Part shown: positions 24,301 through 36,998 of the stretch, one piece after another | How the letters are laid out: each line of letters opens with the position of its first letter | How positions within the stretch are numbered: position 1 is the stretch's first letter | The notes under the pieces: model-generated | Database searches by the model: none | Told to the model about the DNA's origin: nothing | What the model saw: only the letters and a program-made list of their open reading frames with translations | Made by a program: the position numbers and the translations under genes | Origin: Isoperla grammatica | Taxonomy: Eukaryota; Arthropoda; Insecta; Plecoptera; Perlodidae | Direction of reading: 5' to 3' | DNA length: 64,000 bases | NCBI GenBank assembly: GCA_945910005.1 | Contig: OX246741.1 | Location: forward strand, 50,990,625-51,054,624

Positions 24301-25554
24301 GCTTATTCAATAAGAGTCATACTATAACAGAAGAAACCAAGTACAATTGGGACAGAATGAAGTAGCAAAGGCAACAAATACATCTTCTATACCCACGTGA
24401 AGTCGCCAATAGAAAGCGAGGGCAAATGTCAACATAGAACAACTAAATGTTTATTTAAAAATAGGAAAACAAGCTGCTATCTTGTTCATTAGTGTAGAGT
24501 GTAAACACAGGCGTATTCCGCTTTACACTTAATTCCCGGGGCATGTCCCTAAAACACGATAAATCCCCAGGGCAGGTCCCTAAAACACAAATTGTGAGAT
24601 AACGTTCTATCCTTAATTGGGAATACCTTTCAAGTTAATTAAGACTTCAAAACATTAGCAAACTTTTGAGTCTCTACTCAACGAGAATCAACTCAATTAA
24701 AAAATGATTACTTTAATCGGGCCAGGAGCATTGAGAGATAATTACATCGTTTACGATTCAACTTGGAAATAATTAAGAAAACAAATTAGTTTAAGATAAA
24801 TCAAGCAAAAAAAGTGGATAAATGACAGATAGATTTTCTTTTGAGTTGGTGATGTTGCTTGAATTAGGGGGGACAGTTTTTAATTATTTCATTTTATTAT
24901 AAGTATAGTCCACAGTGTTTATATATGGCTTTGCATTTCACACTGTTATCTGTATATACACAAATAAAATTAAGTGAAGGCAAACTAAAATAATGTGTAT
25001 TAAAATAACAATGCAATTTTAAATTACGGCTGCAATGTGAAGTTGAAATGTGAATTTTAAGTTTCCGCATAAGCTTACGACTTAATAGATATTCATTCTG
25101 TAACAAAATATTTTCTTTGTTATTGTTTTAGAAATACTCGCAGGATAGGATACTTAATATTTTCTCTCTACTTGTATAAAATGGACTTGTCAGCAAATAA
25201 AACCACAAAAACGTTTTTCTCATAGGCAATAACACGAACAACAGCCGTATAATTTACAAAGCACAACAATAATTTTCTCGGTGTCAAACTTTTAGCTTAA
25301 TGCCGGCCAAACATGCAATATTGGTGCAATGCTAATCGGTCAAGCAGAATGATATTCATATTTCATTTAGTTGTCATGTTTTGGACATTTTTTACGAAAG
25401 CCTAATCGTAAAATTATCTTTAAAACACAAAGCCATCTGTATGTGGCACTTAAAACCCTTTTTTTACACTTTCTGGTTGCAAAAAGATGTTGCCAGTGTT
25501 GTGTTTTGTGTAAACTGCTATGCCTTTTCCACGATTTTTCTACCATATTGACAA
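18345..25554. other. 7.2 kb of AT-rich DNA without a recognised gene
   Basis: Only minor items seen. 19764-19806 carries the GGAAAACGCT ... GACGCGTTGATAAGCGAGC head of repeat family R2. 22801-22856 is a T-rich run. 23690-23775 holds an R1-like opening with a TTAACC-rich inverted part. A frame of 137 codons at 21508-21921 has no recognisable domain and no codon-like constraint that I can see. Confidence 0.4.
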
Positions 25555-25934
25555 TAACCTTGTTTACATGCAAGACCGAGCTCAGAACAAGACTGAAAAC
25601 TGTCATGAATGTCGCCTGTTACGTGAGTTGTACTCAAATAGATCTGAACTTGATATAACCTCAAATAAGAAACGCAAATTGAGCAAAATCAAGGCCGAGT
25701 CTACCAACATACATTATTTAGGAACAGTCATATACATTTTCAAGTTGGTTTCATGTTTCTAAGTTCGGTAATTCTATTTGTCTAGGTCAGTGCTCATTTC
25801 GGTGTTTCGGTACGGTCTGCATGGCTTTTTTGGCGGACCGGCCAGTCGGTTCGGTCCCATTTTCTAGGTGTTTACACGGCGTACCGAGTGTGGGTACTCA
25901 GTACGGGACTCAGTCCGCCATGTAAACAAGGTTA
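25555..25934. mobile_element. MITE-like element with perfect short TIRs
   Basis: TAACCTTGTTTACATG at 25555-25570 is matched exactly by its complement at 25919-25934. If the outer TA is the target-site duplication, the element has 14-base TIRs and a TA target, as in Tc1/mariner-like elements. The interior (25800-25915) is GC-richer and has no coding capacity. Confidence 0.6.
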
Positions 25935-26104
25935 ATGTGTGTGGAATCTACATTCGCTTCGCAACTGGAATATGAGATTTGGAGTTTATGGGCTTCAATG
26001 GAAACAGCTACAGTTAATGTTACGATTCTTGAGGAACTAACTTTGTAAATAAATGACTGTAAGGTCTTTCTTTATCCTTCGACAACAGTGAACAGTTTCG
26101 AACA

Positions 26105-26318
26105 TGTTACTATTATTATGCCTTTATTTACTCATAATTAGAGCAATTCCACTATGGAAAAAATAATAAATACAACAAAGGACAAACACATACACAGTAA
26201 AACTTAACAAGAAAACAGATCCGTCAATATGGTTATAACTAAAAATAGAAATATCAATGAAAGTCATGATAAACAAAACAAACATGCATAGAAATTGACA
26301 AAAAAAACAATATTATGT
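26105..26318 (-). mobile_element. Probable LINE 3' end fragment
   Basis: On the minus strand an AC/AT-rich 3' UTR-like stretch leads to AATAAAGGC and a short ATT-type tail (about 26105-26120). This is the same arrangement as the end of the 14.1-15.4 kb LINE. No protein remnant, so family is unknown. Confidence 0.4.
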
Positions 26319-26322
26319 AGTT

Positions 26323-26596
26323 ACCAATGATATTCAACAGCTATAGTAGGCTAGATGCGCAACCTATCAGCCCCAAGCGTGTCAATTTGATGCCACCTTG
26401 AAATGGGCAAATAACACAGGCGGGAATAGGAGTTTCTAATGCGACTTTCTGCCATTGGCAGCGCTAGCAGTACTAAAAGGTCCAAATTAGCATGTAAATT
26501 GCCAGTTTCAAAATGGCTTCAAATTGCTACGCTTGTTACTGAGTGGAAGGTTGGGGGACTGGTGATCTAGCCTACTATAGCTGTTGAATCATTGGT
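26323..26596. mobile_element. 274-bp MITE with TIRs and AGTT target duplication
   Basis: Left end ACCAATGATATTCAACAGC continuing through TATAGTAGGCTAG. The right end is the complement with a two-base difference. The flanks AGTT at 26319-26322 and AGTT at 26597-26600 form a 4-bp direct repeat. Interior is non-coding. TIRs of about 36 bases and a short target duplication mark a cut-and-paste non-autonomous element. Confidence 0.85.
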
Positions 26597-27254
26597 AGTT
26601 ACACATGACATTTTAAAACATGTTTCCCGCGTACAACAGAGTCCTTACCTAAATCAATGTCAAAAACTTCTTTTTTTTTTGTACTTCATTCCATTAGCAG
26701 ACTTTCTACTCTTCTTCTTTTCATTCTAGGGGCCAAAATAACCCCAAGCGTTCCACTATGTGCCCTGGTTATAAATGTATATATACGTATATATAAGCTA
26801 TTTTACTTTTTCAACGCAAGTCATGTATACAGACCATAAACGCTTTGCTGTGCTCAATCGCAAAAATCCTTGAACCGTATTCGACGGTTGAATTGAATGC
26901 GTATCTTTCGTTACATTTGAATGTCTGTCTGTTATAAAAGGAAATTGTGAAAGATGAAACGGATACACAAACATAGAGAAGTGAGTTTTTCTAACAGTTC
27001 CCTAGAGTGATCTTTCAAGCTAACTCGTATCATGCAACATAACATCCACACATTTTCATTTTAATAATTGATTCCCCTGTGGCAAAATGTCTCCGCATAA
27101 TGTTGTATACACTGGATAGGGAACAATGCTGTCTTTTAAAACCACTGAAAGAGTAATTCCGTAATTACCTTCTTATTATACTTAACTAATTACTCTAACA
27201 CGAGGGGAGTATTCGTATTAACGATAATAACCGCTGTGGCTGGCGTAGAAACAA

Positions 27255-27575
27255 GATGCGTGTCTCTTTATTAGGCCTTTATTTGCAACAGAATACAAAC
27301 TCCACAAGTACGAATTTAATATAGAGACATAAACTTAAAAAAACATAGACAATATAGCTACACACTGATATACAAATTAAGCAACAATAAAAAAGGTTTA
27401 AACTGAGGTACAATATTAAGAAGGTCGAAAAAGATAGAATAAAGTATATAATATTGAATAAATGTATATCTGTAACCATGTGGTATACTACGGTTACTAA
27501 AATATTAACTGGATACAATGGTGTATATTTTAATGTGGCATCATGCAAGTTTTTGACATCTTCCATCCCCATGTA
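27255..27575 (-). mobile_element. Possible LINE 3' end fragment
   Basis: The minus strand ends in GCAAATAAAGGCCTAATAAAG, a polyadenylation-signal-bearing end like that of other LINE remnants here. The 97-codon frame inside is hydrophobic and low in complexity, with no recognised domain. Confidence 0.25.
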
Positions 27576-27599
27576 TCATAGCACAAGTTAATTTGTCTG

Positions 27600-28681
27600 C
27601 ATCCAAATCTTTAATATTTAAGTATCACATTTTCAGGAAGTTGCCTACCCCGAGAATAAAGCCTAACTTCAAATGAACCTATGTCGTATCCTGCCCTACC
27701 ATATAAAATATAAGACTACCTTTTACTTGAACGTAGCAACGGGTTTGTTAGTGATTAAAGAAATAATTGTGTACATTTTAATATGTTGTTTAAAATATAT
27801 TGTGATATATATTTAAAATATATACTCGAGAATGTAAAGATATAAGCATACTGCTTTATTAAAAGTAGTAATAGCAAATTTAAAGCGTGTCTATGGAAGT
27901 TTTTCTACTTTAATCAACCTAACGTAAAATGTTAAATAAGAAAACACATTTATGTATTAAAATTAATTTTTTATATGACATTATTTCTCTTATTAATCGT
28001 TGCGAGGCTCACAAAATACATATATTCTGGGCTCAATAACGTACGTGTATGCTTAGTACTTCATTACAATGGTGGTTGTATGTTAGACTACCTCATCATG
28101 TTCACAATAGATCATTCCAATAGCTCATATAACCCTTAACATAAATTTCAATTAACCTTCGTGAAACTTTACACCAAAGATTATAAAGGGTTGCATACAC
28201 TTAAGATTACGTTTTCCCATCTAGTTTCTAGTTTACCGTCCCATTTCCTATGCTAGAAGCCTTGGTATCGTCTGACGGACCTTAATATCCATAAGACCCT
28301 CCCTGGTGACCTTAATCCTTTAAAACCGGATGTAGAATGAAGTCCATCCGAACTGTATCACCCCTGGTCAATAACCGCCCCTAAACTGCATACGTGGCAC
28401 GCACTGGTACATTTTACTACCCCTCAGGCCTTGCTAAGCTAATATACCTACGCCAAGAGATTGCAAAGACTATAAACCTCGAAGAACTGGATTCCTAAAT
28501 CTTTAAGTTACCTTGGCATGTTCACTGTTAGGCCGCATGCGAATAAATAAATTTGCTTTTATTCCCTTGCACTGTATAAAATTACGATCACGTTAATTTA
28601 TGCCTGGATGACAATCTTGATATCAAGAGAGAGTTGGTTTGTAGTGAACTAAAGTCATTCCACATCAACCTTGTGTCTTGA
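27600..28681. other. Non-coding DNA, nothing recognised
   Basis: No array, palindrome or gene-like frame noticed. Confidence 0.4.
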
Positions 28682-28937
28682 CCAACCAAATGACGGTATT
28701 TGAATAAGCCACCCGCTGATTGGCTGCGACTCACTTATCTATGACGTCATACTTCATAGATGTGTGAGGCTTGGCCAACCAAATGTCAGTATTTGAAGGA
28801 GCCGCCCGCTGATTGGCTCCGACTCACTCACCTATGGAGTCATACTTCATAGATGTGTGAGGCTTGACCAACCAAATGTCAGTATTTGAATAAGCCACCC
28901 GCTGATTGGCTGCGACTCACTTATCTATGACGTCAGC
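28682..28937. repeat. 93-bp tandem repeat carrying CCAAT and CRE motifs
   Basis: Units start with CCAACCAAATG at 28682, 28775 and 28868 (third incomplete). Each holds GCTGATTGGCT, an inverted CCAAT box. Units 1 and 3 carry the full CRE octamer TGACGTCA at 28742 and 28928, altered to GGAGTCA in unit 2. The motif pair recalls a pol II promoter, but no gene starts here that I can identify. Confidence 0.85.
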
Positions 28938-31758
28938 ATTCACGACGTTGTTATGGAACCACTAGTTGTAGATATTTTAGCAGCATAACCGCAGGACGAT
29001 TCTGATCTTTAAATGGTGAATGTTTTCATCTTGAAACATGTTGTGTCAGTTCTGTCGTGAACAATGTTTTAGAGATAAGAATATAAATAACGTAACTGAA
29101 AAATGCGAGTGTGGATATCGGTGATGCCTATAAGAAAGCGAACAATCACTACGCATTGAAACGGCAATTGATTTTCAATGTCACAATTCGTTTTCCGCAT
29201 AATTAACATAGATAATATCAAACTAGAGAGTCTGTTCATTTTGTTGTTAATTTAAAATTCGATATTGTGTGTAAAGGGAACGAATTGTAAGTAATATTGT
29301 TTCATTGCGATGGACTCAACCTTTCGTTTTATAAAAACTCGAAAATAATCATCTTTTTTGAAGGTTGTCTATCAATCTAGAAAATTTAAAGAAGCGTAGT
29401 AGCCTACAAAAATTGATTACAAATATAGTTTTAAGGATAAGAACAAAAATATTATATTTTCACTCCTTCAAGCTACATTCGATCAACACTTCCAATAAAC
29501 GCGGATCGTATTGTAAAAAAATATATATATATATACCAATAAAATGAAAGCGTGTTTATTCTGGGTGTCACCTCTATGTTGTCCAGCCCATAGATCGAAC
29601 ACGTGACCCCCAATAGAAGCCGAGCATCGTGTCAAAGGGGCGGACTCTCACAAAGCATTGCTCGGCGAAGCGCACTTTTAATCACCCATGTTCTACATAT
29701 ATTCTCTGAACCTACCCCACACATCACAGTCACACACAATCGATACCCGTTTGAAAAGGTTTTCTGCCATCATATTAAAACGCGGCATTCACATGAATTA
29801 ATCTGTAAAAGCGAATTCAAGGTGTGTGAGGAAGGTAAAATGATTGCTTTTGCTTTATGTCTGCGGAAGGGGTTTCGCTACGTTAACGAAGTGGAAGTGG
29901 TGGTTTTTTCGTTTTCTAGGAAATGGAAAATTAAAGGTTTGTAAAGTGGGGTTTCTCGGAAATGAAGTGGAAAATGTAAAAATAAAATAACGTTTGTGTT
30001 GTTTTCAAAATGTGAAGTTTGTAATAAGAGGAGCAAGTTAGTCTTCAACACAATGTGTTTGAAGTAGGCCTACAAACTAAGCTTTTTTAACTGTGATTTA
30101 ATTAAAGCTAATTGGGCGTTTAAAAATCAGTTCAATATTGAAAATTTATAGTTTGAAATCAGATAGAAAAATAAATATTTTTTATGGAGACGTGATGCAT
30201 CTACCAAAATCTCTAAATAATAGCTCAACCTTGAATAGTTTGGACACAAGAATGTGTATGTTTATTTGTTAATCGTAAACGTTGGACACAGTAAACTGTA
30301 TAATACATGTCATATAACTGTGTACAATTTTTAAAATCGACCTTGTTTTAAGATAAGACAGCAATCAGATAATAAAACTAAATTGTAAAAAAAATGTGCT
30401 GTATATATCAGTTACCCAATGGGGATATATAGTTTTTGCAAGTAATCAAAATTGAATATACTCCTCTAACAGAAATTTAACGTCCGACCGTATAAACGAT
30501 GCTATGGTTAATTAATAAGTAGTATACCAACACATTCTTTGTATAGACTGGTTTTTACGTTCCTTCTTTTTCCTAAACTTACCACATATATATACGTGTG
30601 TTATGTGACATGAAGAAATAATCTACTTGGCTACAAATTCTAAAAACTAGCTAATTTTTTGCTAAGTTTAAAGTAGCTACAAGTATCAATTTGTAATGAA
30701 ACATTAATACAATGTATTATGGCAGTACTTTTCTATACAACGCAAACTTGATAACTTTTAATGTAATCCGACAATATTTACTCAAGATTGTTTACTCTTT
30801 TAGAACTGTCTATTTGTGGTTGATATATCTGTTTGCGTTATCACTTTTGTCATTATTGTGTGCAAGATAGATAAGATGGGATGAAAACCACTAAAAAGGG
30901 ATTTTGTCTTTATTTTGTTTTAGTATTCCGAAGACACAGTAGAACAAAAAAGTTCTCAAAGTATTTCGTAGTTTGTAACATATTACAAAAAAGCGGACAA
31001 AAAAGTTTGAGCGAAATTGTGCGATATTTTCCGTTCGGTTCGCCCGCCCAAACGAAAACTATCATTCCATCATTTGATATTGGACACGTCCCGCTTCGTG
31101 TATCGTTTTTATCGTATGCATTGTATTCTCATCAGTTATGACATTCGTTCCCACAAATGTGAGTAGCGTAGAGCTTTACTAGAAAGCAATCTTGTTGAGT
31201 GTGGTTGATTTCGTCGACCCACTGTATAAAAGCTTCGAATGACAATATAAACAGAGTATATGTCTCATAGATTTCTGAAAAGCTTTCAAGAGCTTTCTAA
31301 CCGAACCGGTGTTTCACTCTGTTATGAAACGAAATCTTATATTTGACGGTCAATAAAAAAGAATTATACTTGAGGAAAATATTATATTGGGGCGAGGTTT
31401 TATTGGAGAAATATAACAAGGTAATGAAATGAAATCGAACACAATTGGTCATGGATGTCCAAGTTTAAAAATTGTTTTTTATTTTTATATTTGTGAACTC
31501 TATTTTTACTTTTGTGTGTATTGAAACGTGTTTCAAAAAATAATATTAATTATCAGTAAAATTAAGTTTAATCCGTATTACAAAAGAAATTCTGAATTTG
31601 TTTACATAGCATTATTTTTAACTTTTTATGTAACTAGTATAGCGTTTGGTTTTTATTACTATAGGAAAACGCTCTGTGAAGCTTTGATAACCGATCGCAC
31701 GTCCGCGAAAAAGAAAACGAAAATTACATGCGGAACACACATACATCACAAATCATAC
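28938..31758. other. AT-rich DNA, no gene recognised
   Basis: 29560-29660 on the minus strand has a GGGGGTCACGTGTTCGATC block resembling a tRNA-type B box, possibly an old SINE. A 113-codon frame starting inside it (29603) and an 86-codon frame at 30881 show no domain. The R2 head GGAAAACGCTCTGTG lies at 31662-31680. Confidence 0.35.
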
Positions 31759-32253
31759 GGCGCATGCACAGCCTTGCAAATAACTCACACGTCAACAATC
31801 AACCGGCGCATGCACAGCCTTGCAAATAACTCACACGTCAACAATCAACCGGCGCATGCACAGCCTTTCAAATAACTCACACGTCAACAATCAACCGGCG
31901 CATGCACAGCCTTCCAAATAACTAACACGTCAACAATCAACCCGCGAATGCACAGCCTTCCAAATAACTCACACGTCAACAATCAACCGGCGCATGCACA
32001 GCCTTTCAAATAACTCACACGTCAACAATCAACCGGCGCATGCACAGCCTTCCAAATAACTAACACGTCAACAATCAACCCGCGAATGCACAGCCTTCCA
32101 AATAACTCACACGTCAACAATCAACCGGCGCATGCACAGCCTTTCAAATAACTCACACGTCAACAATCAACCGGCGCATGCACAGCCTTCCAAATAACTA
32201 ACACGTCAACAATCAACCCGCGAATGCACAGCCTTCCAAATAACTCACGGTAA
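31759..32253. repeat. 46-bp minisatellite with three-unit higher-order repeat
   Basis: About 10.7 units start at 31759, 31805, 31851 and every 46 bases to 32219. Diagnostic variants define type A (GGCGCATG, CCTTTC, CTCAC), B (GGCGCATG, CCTTCC, CTAAC) and C (CGCGAATG, CCTTCC, CTCAC). After two founder-like units (CCTTGC), the order is ABC ABC ABC, so the recently amplified unit is a 138-bp trimer. Not coding. Confidence 0.95.
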
Positions 32254-32504
32254 ACACGGCGTCTAGCGACTATAATATTATTATGGATTTTATTTTCAAA
32301 GAGCTTAGATTCTCCTTGGTGATTTTCAGTTGCCATAGTTACTTTGCTTTAGCTAAGCGTTCATGCTTGCGTTTTTCCAATGCAGCCCACTGCGTTCTCG
32401 CAGATTATGTTCTTAACTTTCAACACGTCATATGATCCACGTTGAAACATAAACAAAATTGAAATTGTGCGTCAACACAGTGAGTGTGTTGGAAAAACGC
32501 AATC

Positions 32505-33110
32505 GTGGGACCTTTGCATTATTGACAGCAATATAATGTTATTTCTATCTTTTAGACATCGCATCGCGTTCAAATTAATATTCACGACGGGAAGGAAATT
32601 TACTGTACGAAATGGTTAACTCACGTTGGTCGCCACTTGGTTAAAAAATAATAATCCAAGGCCTGGATTTATAAAGATGCTTAAATCTTAGTTGTCCTAA
32701 GTAAGGCATATCCTAGTTTGATAAATCAAGATATCATATCTGGGCATTACTACACATTCAGAAATCAAATATTATTAGTTAAATTGTTGATATTTTACTA
32801 TTGTTTATCCTTATGACATTGCAGATCCTTATGACTGCAGATCGGACACTGAGATTTGCCTAAACTATGACGTCTTAGCACATAGGCACATTTCTGAATC
32901 CGGGCCTTGGTAACTAGGTAATTCCTAGACCTATTGTTCCACAACACTCGTGCAATCCACATTGAAGTTTGTGGATGGAGCAAATTTCAACTTGACCGGA
33001 CTCTCCGTTCGACCTATATCGCGAGACAGAAAAACCAACAAAAATCAAAATCAGAACGAGCGCCACGAAAGTGGAATGAAGAATCGCTACTCTCGCTCAG
33101 TTATCGTAAT
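32505..33110. repeat. Diverged copy of dispersed family R2 (interior and tail)
   Basis: 32520-32640 (TATTGACAGCAATA ... CATCGCATCGCGTT ... AAATTAATATTC) matches 63150-63225. 32985-33105 (CTTGACCGGACTCTCCGTTCGACC ... AGACAGAAAAACC) matches 62815-62880. With the head at 31662, one R2 copy seems to span 31660-33110, with the 46-bp array expanded inside it. Confidence 0.5.
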
Positions 33111-34470
33111 AATTAAGATATATGCGATTATAAATATCATTGTTAACTGTTTTATTGTTGAAGTGAAGTGAGCTGAGATACGGTCCGTATAAGATAGTTT
33201 GTTTTCAAAAACAAAATTTCATTATCTTTTACCTCGAGCATTTTATAAAGGATTTCCCGCAATATAAAAAGTGTACTTTGTTCTTGTATATGTTTGAGTA
33301 CTCGGAAAACTAGTTGTGTTCTTTTATGTTTTTACTTACTACTTTTAACAATGCATGCGAGGATCTTGTAGTTTTATATCTAAGTAAAGCGTTTTACGAG
33401 AACATTTTAGCATCCTGTTAAAACCCGCTACTCTCTTAAACAACAAAAAAAAAAAAACAACAACGAAATTGAACTTTTACCATGTTAATGAAAAAGTAGA
33501 TGTAAAAAGATGGTAAGATATTTTGTGAGCATCGTCTAGCGAGCTGCACAAATAAAAGGCTATAGGCCTACTTAATTTCCAAAACATAATTTTTACGATA
33601 AAATTGGAATACTTATGCTTGATATTCAACAAACAACATGACGGAGGAAACAACCAACTTATGGGCGCTGCGTTTATAACAATACACACTAAATACGTAA
33701 CATTGTTATCCATTTGTTCATTACGTTTTAATAATTAATAGCGGTCAAGGATTAAACAAGAACCACAATTATTCATTGCGCACATATTGTAAATTATATC
33801 AAAAGAGTTTCGTAAATAATTGAAAAATATGGTTCGTATGCTTATAATCATATAGGTAACGAATCAATAAGAAAAAAATAAAAGTTTTAATTCATGTCTT
33901 AACTTAACACATAATTTTCAATGTGTAGTAGTGATCACTATCTTATTTCAAAAAAAAATACTTCGGCGTAGTTTAACTATCACTATAGTCTTTAATTCAT
34001 TATAATTAGGATTCCGACAACAGATCAAGTGAGTCCCGGACAGCCATAGTCCCTCTCATTTCCTTAATGGAAGACACTTTCTATATTTTGTTTCATCAAA
34101 GAAACGATTCGGAACAAACGAACTGGTTGCAAATACGAGCAAATAGTGACAAATAAAACACCGTGTATTAAACATTCATGTAGTAATTCTTTATGTTACC
34201 CTAGTCATTATTCAGACCACTGATTGCGCATTGCGACTACGTGAAAAATCAATGATGCTAAGACGTTAATACAAATGTAATAATAATGAATATTTAGTGA
34301 GTACAGAATTAACTTAACTATCACAATGTTGCTACAGTCACAGTATAGAAATAAATACAGGGGCGACCTTGCGTTATACATTCAATATGTTCATTAATTT
34401 CCTGAAACATCTTCCCCGTTGAAGATCAGTGATCTTCACAATCAACCAACACCAGCAAACTGTCCGACTT
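33111..34470. other. AT-rich non-coding DNA
   Basis: Contains an A-rich run near 33445 and nothing else recognised. Confidence 0.4.
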
Positions 34471-34475
34471 TCTGT

Positions 34476-34690
34476 CTCTGTCTGTCCATCTATCCATGTG
34501 TATGTCTATCTGTTTGTCTATCTGTATGTCTGTCTGTCTATCCATCTATCCATGTGTATATCTATCTACTTTTCGATGTGTCAGTCTGCCTGTCTGCCTG
34601 TCTGCCTGTCTTTCTGTCCGTCCATCAATCCATGTCTATGTCTATCTGATGTTCGATGTCAGTCTGTCTGTCTGTCTATCTGTCTATCTT
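34476..34690. repeat. Imperfect (TCTG/TCTA)n microsatellite
   Basis: Interrupted CTGTCTGTCTAT-type tetranucleotides. The overlapping Cys/Leu/Ser-rich frames in all three phases are artefacts of the repeat. Confidence 0.9.
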
Positions 34691-36560
34691 TTCCTAGTTG
34701 TCGATTGGACATTTGTAATGTTAATCATAAACAGATATTGGTATTCACTATTTTATGTGGGCACATTTTCTTGAATTAGTCAAGAGTTTTTAAATAGTGC
34801 ACATCCAGAATAATTCTGAGTGAAATGTTCGGTAATTGTCCGTTAAATTTTAGCTACATAATAAAATTTACTTCATATAGCATGTACGACTACATTTTCA
34901 TTGTCTTTATAAATTACACGTTAGTAATCGAAATAATAGGTTTTACTTTATTTATTTTATTGTTTAACATGTTTTAGCGAAGTGTTCAACAGTGTGGTAC
35001 ACCGATGTAGGCCGTTTTAGTTGACACGCTGGAAATACAGAACCATCGTGATCCGTCCTAGTCTAAATCAACCGATAAAACTAGCATTTATTAAGGTGAA
35101 TGCAGCGACAACATTCAGTAGAAATATAAAACGAACGACGTAAAACCCAGTTCGTTTTATTCAAGTACGGTGGTATTCAACGCAGAAATAAAACACCAAC
35201 GAAGTTGTTTCAATTCGCTCGACACATAAAGCTAGTGCACTCTCATGCGATACCGACAACTATGAAACAATACTCTGCAATGTAGGGCATGAAAGAGATA
35301 ACAGTAGGTGTGAAGTTTCTTTAGTTCCAAAGAATTTAACATTTCAATTCCTAGATTGTATGTTGCTCTACATGCAGGATAACCTTTTAACTCTTTGGCC
35401 TTTATTGTTTCTCGTTTTATGTAGTAAAACCATATAAATTGCAAATGTAAATACTGGCAAATGTAATCATGTAAGTGCTATACATTTGGGTTATATAGTA
35501 GAGATTTGGCCAACGAGTTGTTTTGGACTAAATCATGTTAAACACTGTCGTAGGTTTTCGCGGCCCGAGTCAATAATTAAACTTAGTAGCCGCGTCGATC
35601 ACTTAAATCTTTGTTGATCAAATGCTGACGTTTCAGGTAGGTTGCACTTCCCATTTTCAGAGCTAACTTTGTGATGGATTGAGTAGGTTTTACTGTCAAT
35701 TTTTCAATGATTAGGTCTGTACAGATGTACCCGAAATGCAAGCATTTATCGACAAAGATTTATACGATCGGAGCGGCTATACCCGAAAGTGAAGTTCAAC
35801 AAATGTTTGTTTTGTTTAAATGGTGGTACATGATACATAGTGAGATGTACTTGCATTACACAGACTGGAATATCGTAACTTATGGCTCTTTAGAATCATC
35901 ATACACCTTCTGAATAAACATAGAAAAATTAAATGAAATAATAAGTAATTATTATTCTTCAATACAGATTGTTGTAAATATATAATTAAATTGAAAAGTT
36001 TAATGTTTAAAGGATCATTGTAGGAGGGAGATACATGAAACAGTGTACTAACACAATGTACGAAAGAGCGGGAAATAAAACATGTGATTTAAAAAAACAA
36101 AACAGAACATATACCTAAATAAGTTATAATACAGTCCCTTCAAACTTAATTAATCTCATTAACAATTGAATTTATAAAACTATTATTAAAATAATATAAA
36201 TTGAATGTAGTCTTAGCAACACTTTTTATGTGATATTATAAGTAATAACTATTATAACACTCTCATTTAATGCCCTCAAATACACTAGTATGGTGTAACC
36301 ATCCTGATAACAGTTTTGATTGCATTTAATTACTTTCCGTTTTCGTTATCGTAAATATAATAAAACGTGAATATTCTAGCGTTGAAGAAATGTTTTACTT
36401 TTTTGAAAGAAAGTTAACTTTCATAACAGAAATATTGTAAATTGCTATGGAAATTAATTTCGAGAATTTCTTTGAATCTTAACCACATCCGTTATTCGCC
36501 GTAGAACTGTTACGCAAGAATGTCTTTGTGAGAGAACATGACGCACAGTCTTCCTTTGTG
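34691..36560. other. Non-coding DNA with one possible repeat fragment
   Basis: 35550-35665 holds TAGGTTTTCGCGGCC ... GCTGACGTTTCAGG ... CATTTTCAGAGC. I know this type of motif chain from dispersed repeats in other invertebrates, but I cannot verify it here. Otherwise no feature. Confidence 0.3.
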
Positions 36561-36561
36561 G

Positions 36562-36582
36562 CCCCCCCCCCCCCCCCCCCCC
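36562..36582. repeat. Poly-C tract (21 C)
   Basis: Longest homopolymer C run in the window, immediately outside the left end of the foldback element at 36594-36998. Confidence 0.95.
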
Positions 36583-36593
36583 ACCCCGCGTGC

Positions 36594-36998
36594 CCCCTCC
36601 CTCTGTCAACCTTCCTTCGTTATATAACAATTCAATTTAGAAGAAAATATATAAAACCATATATTCTTATGCAAAAACTAATTTGAAGAAATCTAAATAG
36701 ATGATTTTCTGAATTGATATAGGATTTTTAGATAGAATTAATCACGGTACTCTAGATCTGCATTGACAACAATGCACAACAGTGAAAAATGCACGTCAAC
36801 ATAACATTTGAAAATTGTTATTGTTAAGCATTGTTGTCACTGTTATATCAAGGACCCTAAGATAGAAGAAATCACGGCCCTCTAGATCAATTCTGAAAAT
36901 CATGTATTTCGATTTTCTCAAATCACTTTTTTGCATAAAAAATTATGGTTGTATATGTATTTTTTAAATTGAATTGTTATGTTACGAAAGAAGTTTGA
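36594..36998. mobile_element. Foldback (long palindromic) element, about 405 bp
   Basis: The left arm (CCTCCCTCTGTCAA ... ATAACAATTCAATTTA ... TGATTTTCTGAATTGAT ... AATCACGGTACTCTAGATC ... GACAACAATGC) is repeated in inverse order and sense on the right, ending GTTTGACAGAGAGGGG. The arms are about 180 bases, imperfect, around a short AT-rich centre near 36800. Transcripts would form a long hairpin. No coding capacity. Confidence 0.8.

Noticed and set aside
34419..34779. Cys/Leu/Ser-rich frames in three phases
   Set aside because: All derive from an imperfect TCTG/TCTA microsatellite.
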